Shown in pieces: positions 1 to 8,285 of a stretch of 64,000 nt of DNA. The translations under genes and the position numbers were made by a program. The stretch covers positions 15,853,869-15,917,868 of the forward strand of contig JAKZAP010000009.1 in NCBI GenBank assembly GCA_023053575.1, given 5' to 3'. The stretch comes from Branchinecta lynchi (lineage: Eukaryota > Arthropoda > Branchiopoda > Anostraca > Branchinectidae). The notes under the pieces are model-generated. The model was not told the DNA's origin, did not search any database, and worked only from the letters and a program-made list of their open reading frames with translations. Position 1 is the first letter of the stretch. The number at the start of each line of letters is the position of its first letter.

Positions 1-937
1 GCTAATCACCTGAGAAAACCAAGTTCAGATATGGATTCAGCATGTGTGTTTACCCCTATAAGTCATATCTGTTTTACGAAAACTTCCTGCCACTTCTGCC
101 AATTTCCTGGTTCCGGCCGAACTCCAGAACTACTTGTCCGGCAAAAAAATAAAGCTCAAAGACGAAATCAGGGTATCTTCATTCCCCAGTAATGAAAATC
201 TAATCAACTTCAAATAAAAATTTAGCTTATAACAAATTTTCAATTCCAGCCGGATTCCGGTCGAACTATATGTCGGGGTAAAATATGATTGTCATACAGG
301 GACTCAGCATCTCTTCTTACCCCTAAATCGCTTATCTAATCAACTAGAAATAAAACTTTACTTCCAACAGTTTTCCGGTTTTGGCCGGATTCCGGGCGAA
401 CTACATGTCCGGGTAGAAAATTGTTTTCATATAAGTGTTCAGCATGTCTTCTTGTCCTCAATCGAACATCTAATCAACTCCAAATAAAACTTTTAATTAT
501 GACAAACTTTCCGGTTTGGGCCGGATTCCGGTCGAAATACTTGTCCGTCGAGAAAATAGTTTTCACCATCGTCTTCAGCATGTCTTCCTACCTCTAAATC
601 GAACATCTAATCAACTTCAAATAAAACTTTTCCTTTCAACAAACTTTCCGATTTTGGCCGGATTCCGGGCGAACTACTTGTCCGATGACAAAATGGTTTT
701 CAACATCGCGTTCAGCATGTCTTCTTACCCTGTTAACCCCTCCCCCACCCCTAAATGTAGGGCTACAAAGCCCATCTACAAACTTGACTGGTCCGACGAC
801 CCAACGAATCCTCACACCAAGTTTCGTCAAAATATCTCATTCCGTTCGTGAGTAATCGTGCTTACAGACGGACGGACAGACGGACAACTTTTGCGATGTC
901 ATAGGTATCCCTCCACTTACGTTTTGGGATCCCAAAA
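1..937 (-). repeat. Family B repeat element, copy B1 (cut by the window edge)
   Basis: Read on the minus strand this begins at the palindrome TTTTGGGATCCCAAAA (about 920-937). It continues through a GTCC-rich microsatellite (about 868-890) and then several degenerate 120-140 bp units, each containing a GGCCGGATTCCGG-type core followed by TACTTGTCCG (cores near 110, 250, 375, 525 and 655). It aligns base for base over long stretches with copy B4 at 51069-51935 on the opposite strand, so the window starts inside the element. No coding capacity is credible; it looks like a non-autonomous element with an internal minisatellite. Confidence 0.7.
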
Positions 938-1380
938 ACTATTTTATTTTTGCACTTGGAGTGTGATACCTCAGACAGGAGGTCATTCAAGTTTCATTAA
1001 AGCATCAGCGACCTTTTACGCTATTTCTACCCTCTGGCAGCCCCCCTAGAATACCCACTTCCACCCGAAATCTCTTTTCATTGAAATTCTTTTGAATTTG
1101 AGTTACAGCTCTTTGTCCAATTTTCACGCGTCTCGGAAACTGGGCACTGTTTCGCAAGACTTCGGCTGTGTTGCCACTTCGGAGTGCTCCGTAGGAAAGT
1201 CGTAGAATTTCAAATTGCTGAAACGCCGGAAAAGTCAGTCACAAATCGGAGGAATTACTTGGTTAGGAGCAGGGTTTGCTCCCCCAGAGGACAGAGCTGT
1301 CCTCTTACAGCATTTGTGGGTCCGAATCGCATTTTTGGATGGCAGGGTATTTTGCGACCTTCTCGTCTTCTTTCGTGTAC
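938..1380. other. Unassigned spacer
   Basis: No gene, RNA gene or recognisable repeat seen. It separates family B copy B1 from Polinton-1. Because the sequence just right of Polinton-1 is a family A 3' end, the last bases here are probably the other half of that family A copy. Confidence 0.4.
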
Positions 1381-1386
1381 CGCCTA
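1381..1386. repeat. Left target site duplication of Polinton-1 (CGCCTA)
   Basis: CGCCTA directly precedes the terminal AGTAGTTATATAAA and is repeated exactly at 14880-14885 after the right terminus. A 6-bp duplication is the known signature of Polinton/Maverick integration. Confidence 0.95.
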
Positions 1387-1971
1387 AGTAGTTATATAAA
1401 GGGGGTTCTGGCTCACCCTCCCCCCAATTTCAAAACCCTATTTTAACATCAATTTCTTAAATTTTAACATCCTTTTTACCAAATTATCCCCTTTTTTAAG
1501 AACATTTTTATTTTCTTAATTCCAAAATAAAGGATACAAGAAATGAGAATATTACCCTTTACTACATATAAAATACTACAATATACACTACTTGTTTTTT
1601 TTTTACATTTTTCATTTTTTATTCAAATATTACTGAGTAAACAGTTCTAAATCCACATATGTTTCTTTGTTCTTGTTTTCGCGTACAATAGGCTGCAAAA
1701 CTAGATTTTTCTTTAAAAGTAATTCGTTAGCAATAGCATTATATTTCTGTGTTATAAACAAATCACAGGGTTTGTCATTATGATTAATAACGACAACCAA
1801 CTTATCACCATATTTTGTCTTAGCAATTCTCATTTTAACAATAGTATATTTCAATCCTAGAACTAGTTCTTCTTTCCTGATTGTCTCATTGTATTTATTC
1901 ATTCTGATTGTATTCAAGACTTCCTTTGTGGACTCCATTTATTAGGGGATGATTTTATTAAATAAAAATCC
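1387..1971 (+). repeat. Left terminal inverted repeat of Polinton-1
   Basis: 585 bp, the reverse complement of 14295-14879 with equal length. Homology stops at the GGATTTTTATTT side. It contains a full 102-codon gene on the minus strand. The outer about 240 bp are non-coding and AT-rich, with a poly-C run near 1422-1430 next to the terminus. Confidence 0.93.
1630..1938 (-). CDS. Terminal-repeat gene, small OB-fold-like protein (left copy)
   Basis: A 102-aa, lysine-rich protein encoded wholly inside the left terminal repeat; the right repeat carries an identical copy at 14328-14636. The central segment (residues about 29-50, LKYTIVKMRIAKTKYGDKLVVVI core) has the alternating hydrophobic strand pattern and the TKYG turn seen in small OB-fold/ssDNA-binding-like proteins that Mavericks and related viruses often encode. 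That assignment is inference from pattern only. The start is set by the element-wide TAATAAATG context. A position next to the ends and a doubled dose would suit a protein that works on replicating termini. Function unproven. Confidence 0.75.
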   Translation of the reverse strand: MESTKEVLNTIRMNKYNETIRKEELVLGLKYTIVKMRIAKTKYGDKLVVVINHNDKPCDLFITQKYNAIANELLLKKNLVLQPIVRENKNKETYVDLELFTQ

Positions 1972-2510
1972 CAATCGCTTTGAAACATCTGGTAATAGAA
2001 ACCAACCACGTTTATCATATAAATGCGATAGATACAAACGCAGTACTGAGTTTGCATGATGATATGATGATTACCGATTTTGAACTTTATAAAATATTTT
2101 TGCAAAACCCCACACCCCCAGACTTTGAAAATTAAGAGGTGTGATGTTGGTACACCCCGATTGGTGTAGTGTTTGTGGTGATGTGGCCTTAGTCTGGGGG
2201 GCCCTGAACGGGGAACCCGCAAGTTTTTATTACCATCCCACTATCGACAAACAGAAACTGCGGTCAGTGGGATTCGAAGGTCTGAATGGTGATGAGTCAA
2301 CGTTCGGCCGAGCGTTGAGCCACTACACCAAGGGTCCTTGTTCAATTCGCACAAGTTTCCGAGTTAAGATGAGATTGTGTTAGTCACGCCGGAGACTGTA
2401 ATTACATCCCAAATTGGCGGCGAGACCTTTGAATGACGCAGCTCATTAATGCGCGTATGAAATAAAGATCTGTTTGACAGTTAGGAAGCAATATTCAGTA
2501 TAGCAATAGA
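1972..2510. other. Non-coding region between left terminal repeat and two-TM gene
   Basis: About 540 bp conserved at the same place in Polinton-2 (30421-30959), with no ORF that has the TAAATG start context. It contains a C/G-rich segment near 2105-2225 and the hairpin-forming segment annotated separately. Open frames of 80 and 102 codons exist on the two strands but lack the start motif. Confidence 0.6.
2258..2345 (-). ncRNA. Possible tRNA-like or SINE-derived hairpin segment
   Basis: On the minus strand the segment reads CTTGGTGTAGTGGCTCAACG, resembling a pol III A box, and about 40 nt later CCTTCGAATCCC, resembling a B box (GGTTCGANTCC). Between them is a stem CAACG/CGTTG around CGGCCG. 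In Polinton-2 (30707-30794) the stem is kept although bases differ: AACGTT pairs with AGCGTT through one wobble here, and AACGCT pairs with AGCGTT perfectly there. I could not fold a canonical cloverleaf, so a real tRNA is unlikely. A tRNA-derived SINE remnant or a structured element RNA is possible. Confidence 0.3.
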
Positions 2511-2930
2511 CTATATGTTTGGTAATTTCTCTTGAATTTTTATAGATTTATTACAATATTTATAGCCATTCAGACGGACTTGTTTCATGTATTTTTCGCG
2601 AGGAAAAAATCGAAAGGTTTTACGCATCTCTGTTTCTCTCTGAATTACCTCCTCAATTGTTAACTGTCCGCATTTTAGCATTGACAACAACTCAGTATAA
2701 AAATCATAAATAGTCCTAAATTCTGCTTTTCAATCAGCAATACTTAATTGCTTTTCAATTATTTCGATGATAACAGCACCCAAACTTAAAGAAGCTAACG
2801 GTAGCACTAGAAACGCAGACATTCCTGCTGCCGAAAAGAGGAATTTGGATACAAGTAAGCTATTACTTATACGATTGTAGTACTTGTAACTGCGACGGTA
2901 AACATACATTTTCTTTTCTAATTCTTCCAT
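2511..2930 (-). pseudogene. Two-TM membrane protein gene with a nonsense codon
   Basis: The intact homologue in Polinton-2 (30960-31379) has 139 aa: a basic tyrosine-rich N-terminus (about 1-22), two adjacent hydrophobic segments (about 23-42 and 44-60), and a helical, charged C-terminal half. Here codon 67 (AGA, Arg, in the homologue) is TGA, leaving a 66-aa product that keeps both TM segments. The remaining frame is otherwise preserved to the same stop at 2511-2513. Short helix, TM hairpin, long cytosolic helix is the layout of SLATT-type 2TM proteins, but this is only a topological resemblance. The gene is divergent from polB and starts with the ATAATAAATG context. Role unknown. Confidence 0.7.
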
Positions 2931-2959
2931 TTATTATGTAATAAAATTGTTTCGAAAAA

Positions 2960-3118
2960 TATTTCTAACAAAATAAAGAGTAGTAACCAAATGCCGATTT
3001 CGTCAAGAGTAGTAACCAAAAGCGGATTTTCGTTAAGAGTAGTAATCAATACCGATTTCGTCAAGAGTAGTAAAGAATAAAGGAAACCCGTGACTAGTAG
3101 TAAAGCATGTGCGAAACC
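2960..3118. repeat. Short tandem repeat in the divergent polB/two-TM promoter region
   Basis: Four to five units of about 33-37 bp built on GATTTCGTCAAGAGTAGTAA lie between the two-TM gene and polB. The unit contains GAGTAGTAA, echoing the AGTAGT terminus. Polinton-2 has an unrelated duplication at this place (31439-31612), so the segment was replaced in one lineage. Confidence 0.75.
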
Positions 3119-3229
3119 CATAAGGGCGTCGGAAAATACATAGTAAAGGATTTGGAAAACCAGTGCTTTTCTTTACGGCTGAGAAAACGCAGACTGGGAA
3201 ATTTATTAATAAAAATATTCCCCTATTAA

Positions 3230-6200
3230 ATGATGAATACTGCAGAGGTTGTTCAGCTTTGTAAAAAGGTTATATCGAACAACAAATCGGTTATACAAAG
3301 ATTATCGCTATACACATATAATGAACTGCGGACTTATGCGAAAATTAATAAAATCAAAACAAATGGAGCTAAGAAACATGAAATAACAAATAATATAATA
3401 AACCATCTTAATAAGTATATTTTGATAGCTGAAGATAAAATTAAAATTGAACGCAGAAACGAAAGAACTCATAATAAGAACAGACCATCCGACTACAAAC
3501 CAGAACCGAGATTACGAACCATTCTGGAAGATGAGATAAAAGAAAATAATATCACCATTACAAAACTAAAACAAGAATACAATGATAACAAAGAAAAAGA
3601 GACAAGCGAATTAAAAAGATTTCTGAAAAACAAGAACCTATCAACTCGCGGAAACCGAGAAGAAGTACTAAAAAGAGTTGAAGAATACTATAATAATATT
3701 ATTACCAAACATAAAGATTCCGTACAGAAAAATAGAGATATCATAAGAGATCAAACAGAAAGACGTGATAACAGTAGACAGAAAGTAGTCGATTTATCCA
3801 CTCTCTTTATAAATAAGAAAAAAATCAAAGAAGAAAAATTGATTCCTGATCATTTATTTAGAAAGGAAGAAGAACAGCAGCCTACTATTTCTAGGGAAAC
3901 GGAAAACCTTTATACCATCAACGTTTCTATTGAAAGCAATGGAAGAGAAAAAGATACTCTTATTGCTTTTACTTTCGCCGATTTACAGCGGCGGATGAAT
4001 GAACTTTATCAATATAGAGTTCAGTTCGTAACTCGTGTTACATTCTATAGACAGGAGAATGATGAAGAAGTAGTAGTGTATTACAACAGTACTTCTTGGA
4101 TTTTAAATAAAAATAGCATTCTTACTCATAATCATTTGAATGATAATAACAAGAGACTTAGTTCTTTAAGTAATACCCCTCGATCTGGGCTACAATTTAG
4201 TCGGTATGAAGGAATTGATTATAGGATGACACGAATAGAATCTTACATGGGAGGAACGTTTAAAATACTGCCAGATTTCGTAAAAAATAAAAAAGCGTGC
4301 ATAAATATAAAAAATTTAGATCAAAAATGCTTTCTTTGGTCCATCTTAGCACATTTATACCCCACCAAGGACAACGCTGAGAGAATTTCGAAATATAAAC
4401 AATATGAGAACGAATTTGATTTCGAAGGGGTTACCAACTTCCCAATGGATACTAAAGATATACACAAATTTGAAAATAGATACAACATTAAGATTTGTTT
4501 ATTTCAAATTGAAAAAGAGAAAATTATCAGAAGTCATATACTAAAAAGTACAATCAATGGCAAAACAGCTAAACATGTTATTAATTTATTATATTTCGAT
4601 AATCATTATGTACTGGTAAAGGATCTGAGCAGATTAGTTGGTCCTCAAATATCTAAAAAGAAAACAAAGACATACCTCTGCACTTATTGCGGAAGGCATT
4701 TTAAGAAGGAAGAATGCTTTGAAAAACATGAAAGTAAAAATAATTGCGAAGATCCTGATATAATAATGCCTCCTGAAGGTTCAAGTATACAATATAAAAA
4801 TATTGCAAAACAAATGAAAGTACCTTATTGCATAATAGCAGACTTTGAGTCTTATAACGAAGAATACAATCAGGTAAACGGGAAGAAAACAATAAAAGTG
4901 GCCAAACAGAAGCCATTTGCTTACGGATTTCAGGTATGCTGTTCCTTTGATACAAACCAGAATAAATACTACGATTATTTCGGTGAAGACGCTGCAAAAC
5001 ATTTTGTTAAAACCATTACAAAAGTATCCACAGAAATTGCAAACAAATATGAAAGCAGACAAAGAAACCATACTTATACCAATGCAGAAATTACCGAAAA
5101 ATGGAAAAATCTATTGAATAAGACTTGTCACATCTGTACAACTGAAATCACTGAAAATCCTCACTTTGATCACGACCACATGACAGGAGAAGATAGGGGA
5201 TTTGCTCATGCTGAATGTAATATGAAATACAGGATTCCTAGGCATATCCCGGTAGTAATGCATAATTTATCAAAATATGATTCTCATTTATTTGTTAGAG
5301 AATTGATACCTGATAACGGAATTTTTGAAAGTGCAGAAAGTTTCATCTCATTCTCGAAATCAATAAGTATAAGAAAGACGGATACGGAAATAAAATATGA
5401 GATCCGGTTTATAGATTCGATTAGATTTATGGCTTCATCTTTAGACAAACTATCAGCAAATTTAGCGAAATGTGATTGCAAAGTACCCTGTAATCATCTA
5501 AGAGAGAATTTCAAGTACACATCGAATAGTTTCAATAACGATGAAGAATTCAAAGAAATAATTAAAAAAGGGGTATATCCGTATGAATTCGTAGACAGTT
5601 TCGATAAAATGAATTGTACAAACTTACCATCCATAGAAAGCTTTTATTCTAGGTTGACAGGGAAAGGTATTGACAAAAGTGATTATAAAAGAGCGGTATC
5701 TATATGGAAGCAATTTAACTGTGAAACATTACTTGATTATACCAAGTTGTACCTAAAAAGTGATGTGTTAATTCTATCAGACGTTGTGGAGAATTTCAGG
5801 AACGTTTGTATACGGAATTATGATTTGGATCCACTTCATTACTTCTCAGCTCCTGGGTTGACATGGGATTCTTTCTTAAAGCATTCAAAAGTAGACTTGC
5901 CGTTATTCTCAAAGGAAGACATGTATACCTTTATAGAAAAAGGAATAAGAGGTGGTGTATCCCAATGTATAAAAAGATACGCAAAAGCAAATAATAAATA
6001 TACAAGTGATTATAATAAGCATAAACCATCTAATTACTTAATGTATTTAGACGCTAATAATTTATATGGGTGGGCGATGTCGCAGAATTTACCAGCGAGT
6101 GATTTCCAATTCATTTCCATACCGGATGATTTGAAAGAAAGGAATGAATACGAATCAATCGACTATTACAACCATCTAAAAACTCATATCAAGTCGGTGA

Positions 6201-7306
6201 TTACGATTAAGTCGGTGAGACAAGATGTAGGTGTTATATATGAGGTAGATTTAGAATATCCAAAAGAACTACACGAATTACACAAGGATTTACCATTAGC
6301 ACCCGAACACTTTAACGGTAAGCTATGTACCACAGTATTAGATAAAACCAACTATGTAGTTCACCACAGGAACCTAGAATTTTATTTACAAAAAGGCTTG
6401 ATATTAAAAAGAGTACACAGAATACTAGGATTCACTGAAAGTGCTTACTTAAAAGGATATATAGACCACAACACAGCACTTAGAACTAAAGGTACAAATG
6501 ATTTTGAGAAGGACTTCTTTAAGCTTATGAATAATGCTTGCTTTGGAAAAACTATGGAAAACGTAAGGAAGCGAGCGGATATGGAAATAATAACGGATGA
6601 TGCAACAAGAGAAAAAATAATAAAGAAACCCAACTTTAAATCTGAAATAATTTTTAGTGAAAACTTTTCAGTGGCAAGAATGTCGAAGGAAAAGATAAAA
6701 CTAGACAAACCAATGTATATCGGCTTTGCTGTATTGGAACTATCCAAGTTATTGATGTATGAATTCCATTATGATTATATGAAGCCTAAATATGGAGATA
6801 AAATTGATTTGTGTTATATGGACACTGATTCTTTCATATACGACATTCGAACCGAAGATTTCTATGAAGATATCAAACAAGATTTGAATGAGAGGTTCGA
6901 TACATCTGATTATGCGAAAGATAATCCATATGGGTTTCCTAGTGTAAATAAGAAAGTGATAGGAATGATGAAAGATGAATTAGGTGGACAGGTTATGACA
7001 GAATTTGTTGGATTACGATCAAAAGTATATGCTTATTTAAAGGACAACCAAGACCCTTCAAAAGCTAGCAAAAAACTGAAAGGAATAAAAACCAATATCG
7101 TTAAAGATAAAATTACCATTCAAAACTATAAGGATGTACTGTTTGGTAAAACGGAAAACCTTTCTATAACCCAGTATAACTTAAGATCATACAAGCACAA
7201 TATGTTTCTAGAAGAACAGAATAAAAAAGCGTTAGATCCTAAGGATGATAAAAGGATAGTAACAAGCGATAAAATACACACTTTACCTTTAGGTTATAAA
7301 CATTAA
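3230..7306 (+). CDS. polB: Protein-primed family B DNA polymerase
   Basis: A 1358-aa replicative polymerase of the Polinton/adintovirus type, expected to copy the element by protein priming. N-terminal region: a SAP-like helix-extension-helix at about 29-58 and a second at about 125-147 (RFLKNKNLSTRGNREEVLKR). Residues about 365-470 contain DQKCFLW and later NHYVLVKDL, a Cys...His arrangement. Next come a C2H2-like finger (about 480-504), Exo I DFES at D538, a CxxC...DHDH...AHAECN zinc/HNH-like insert (about 632-663), Exo II NLSKYDSH (about 680), and Exo III YLKSD (about 841-845). The polymerase motifs are DANNLYGW (about 941), KLMNNACFGKT (about 1098) and YMDTDS (D1198). All catalytic carboxylates are present. 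The start has the CCCTATTAAATG context; an iteron array follows the stop. Confidence 0.96.
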   Translation: MMNTAEVVQLCKKVISNNKSVIQRLSLYTYNELRTYAKINKIKTNGAKKHEITNNIINHLNKYILIAEDKIKIERRNERTHNKNRPSDYKPEPRLRTILEDEIKENNITITKLKQEYNDNKEKETSELKRFLKNKNLSTRGNREEVLKRVEEYYNNIITKHKDSVQKNRDIIRDQTERRDNSRQKVVDLSTLFINKKKIKEEKLIPDHLFRKEEEQQPTISRETENLYTINVSIESNGREKDTLIAFTFADLQRRMNELYQYRVQFVTRVTFYRQENDEEVVVYYNSTSWILNKNSILTHNHLNDNNKRLSSLSNTPRSGLQFSRYEGIDYRMTRIESYMGGTFKILPDFVKNKKACINIKNLDQKCFLWSILAHLYPTKDNAERISKYKQYENEFDFEGVTNFPMDTKDIHKFENRYNIKICLFQIEKEKIIRSHILKSTINGKTAKHVINLLYFDNHYVLVKDLSRLVGPQISKKKTKTYLCTYCGRHFKKEECFEKHESKNNCEDPDIIMPPEGSSIQYKNIAKQMKVPYCIIADFESYNEEYNQVNGKKTIKVAKQKPFAYGFQVCCSFDTNQNKYYDYFGEDAAKHFVKTITKVSTEIANKYESRQRNHTYTNAEITEKWKNLLNKTCHICTTEITENPHFDHDHMTGEDRGFAHAECNMKYRIPRHIPVVMHNLSKYDSHLFVRELIPDNGIFESAESFISFSKSISIRKTDTEIKYEIRFIDSIRFMASSLDKLSANLAKCDCKVPCNHLRENFKYTSNSFNNDEEFKEIIKKGVYPYEFVDSFDKMNCTNLPSIESFYSRLTGKGIDKSDYKRAVSIWKQFNCETLLDYTKLYLKSDVLILSDVVENFRNVCIRNYDLDPLHYFSAPGLTWDSFLKHSKVDLPLFSKEDMYTFIEKGIRGGVSQCIKRYAKANNKYTSDYNKHKPSNYLMYLDANNLYGWAMSQNLPASDFQFISIPDDLKERNEYESIDYYNHLKTHIKSVITIKSVRQDVGVIYEVDLEYPKELHELHKDLPLAPEHFNGKLCTTVLDKTNYVVHHRNLEFYLQKGLILKRVHRILGFTESAYLKGYIDHNTALRTKGTNDFEKDFFKLMNNACFGKTMENVRKRADMEIITDDATREKIIKKPNFKSEIIFSENFSVARMSKEKIKLDKPMYIGFAVLELSKLLMYEFHYDYMKPKYGDKIDLCYMDTDSFIYDIRTEDFYEDIKQDLNERFDTSDYAKDNPYGFPSVNKKVIGMMKDELGGQVMTEFVGLRSKVYAYLKDNQDPSKASKKLKGIKTNIVKDKITIQNYKDVLFGKTENLSITQYNLRSYKHNMFLEEQNKKALDPKDDKRIVTSDKIHTLPLGYKH

Positions 7307-7575
7307 ATTCAAGTACCTACTTCAAAACTTCAAGTACCTACTTCAAAAATTCAAGTACCTACTTAAAAAAATCAAGTCCCTACTTCAAAACTTCAAGTAC
7401 CTACTTAAAAAAATCAAGTACCTACTTAAAAAAATCAAGTCCCTACTTAAAAAAATCAAGTACCTACTTAAAAAACTTCAAGTACCTACTTAAAAAAAAT
7501 CAAGTACCCACTTCAAAACTTCAAGTACCTACTTAATAAATCCAAGTATATACTTAAGTAAATCTTATAATGAAA
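7307..7575. repeat. Iteron-like tandem array after polB (12 units)
   Basis: Twelve units of 20-23 bp with core TCAAGTACCTACTT separated by A-rich linkers. The core AAGTA-CC-TACTT is an inverted repeat with a 2-bp spacer. Three cores are variant (two AAGTCCCTACTT, one AAGTACCCACTT), and the last unit is AAGTATATACTT. The array fills the whole gap between polB and the ATPase. Polinton-2 has about 25 units at the same place. The position and dyad symmetry suggest a protein-binding array (replication enhancer, transcription boundary or packaging signal), which is inference. Confidence 0.9.
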
Positions 7576-7579
7576 AATT

Positions 7580-7594
7580 CTTCCTAAATAAATG
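7580..7594 (+). promoter_or_regulatory. TAAATG start-context motif (example, ATPase gene)
   Basis: CCTAAATAAATG at the ATPase start is one instance of a context shared by 12 of 13 Polinton-1 genes. All have TAAATG with the ATG as start codon, usually preceded by CTAA or TATA (starts at 1938-, 2930-, 3230, 7592, 8286, 8940, 9876, 10962, 11790, 12530, 12917 and 14328). Only the protease start (9512, GATATTATG) lacks it. The same starts in Polinton-2 keep it. The host receptor genes do not have it. Confidence 0.75.
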
Positions 7595-8269
7595 AATGAA
7601 AAGGCTCCAATCAAAGTCTATGATTTTAGTGAAAAGAACACTTATCAGAATAAGCACGACCTTGCACCTCAGTGGCCATTTAGATTATTAATTTGTGGTA
7701 GTTCTGGAACAGGGAAAACTAACCTTCTTTTGAATTTAATTTATGAATATCTTTGTTTCAACCGAATATACTTGTATGCAAAAGATCTTGAAGAAGATAA
7801 ATATCAAGACCTTCTAACCAATTTAACCACTTTGGAGTCACAATGCAAATCGAAAGTCTTAACAGTAAGTAACAATCTTGATGATATTGTCGATGTTGAC
7901 GACTTAGACCCTGAGTACCAAAACTTGATTATCTTTGACGATTTTGTCACTGAAAAAGACCAGAAGAAAATAGAAGATTTATTCAGAAGAGGAAGAAAGA
8001 AAAATGCCTCAATTATTTACTTGTCTCAAAGCTATCATAAAACGCCAAAGGTGGTAAGGCTCCAGTGCAATTATTTTGCATTCTTTCAGTGTTCTAATCC
8101 AAAAGAAGTAAAATTAATAAGACAAAGCCATGTATCCAGTATAGACGATGAAAAATTTCTCAAACAATTCGAGACTGCAACCAAGGGCTACGGTTTTTTC
8201 TTCATAGATTTAAAAATAAAAGATAAAACCCTTAAGTACAGGAAAAACCTTGAAAAATTTACCGGATAA
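7592..8269 (+). CDS. Genome-packaging ATPase (FtsK/HerA, A32-like)
   Basis: 225 aa, typical for the P-loop ATPase that translocates DNA into Polinton/adintovirus and large DNA virus capsids. The Walker A motif GSSGTGKT is at residues 36-43 and Walker B LIIFDD at about 112-117. A basic RRGRKKN segment and YLSQSYHKTP (sensor-like Gln) follow, in the order expected for A32-type enzymes. The start is fixed by CCTAAATAAATG and the gene begins just after the iteron array. Its neighbour downstream, the fibre-like gene, starts 17 bp after the stop. It should act with the capsid proteins during virion assembly. The Polinton-2 copy is also open. Confidence 0.93.
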   Translation: MNEKAPIKVYDFSEKNTYQNKHDLAPQWPFRLLICGSSGTGKTNLLLNLIYEYLCFNRIYLYAKDLEEDKYQDLLTNLTTLESQCKSKVLTVSNNLDDIVDVDDLDPEYQNLIIFDDFVTEKDQKKIEDLFRRGRKKNASIIYLSQSYHKTPKVVRLQCNYFAFFQCSNPKEVKLIRQSHVSSIDDEKFLKQFETATKGYGFFFIDLKIKDKTLKYRKNLEKFTG

Positions 8270-8285
8270 TTTATTTCTATAATAA

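Noticed and set aside
2141..2383. 80-codon plus-strand and 102-codon minus-strand (1914-2222) frames conserved in both Polintons
   Set aside because: They lack the TAAATG start context, overlap each other and the hairpin segment, and have no family resemblance. High overall identity of the two elements explains the shared openness.
2918..3121. 67-codon minus-strand frame upstream of the two-TM gene
   Set aside because: It consists of the GAGTAGTAA tandem repeat and is absent from Polinton-2.
7307..7575. CRISPR-like array
   Set aside because: Regular short repeats, but the spacers are only 6-9 bp of poly-A type, there are no cas genes, and the context is a eukaryotic transposon.
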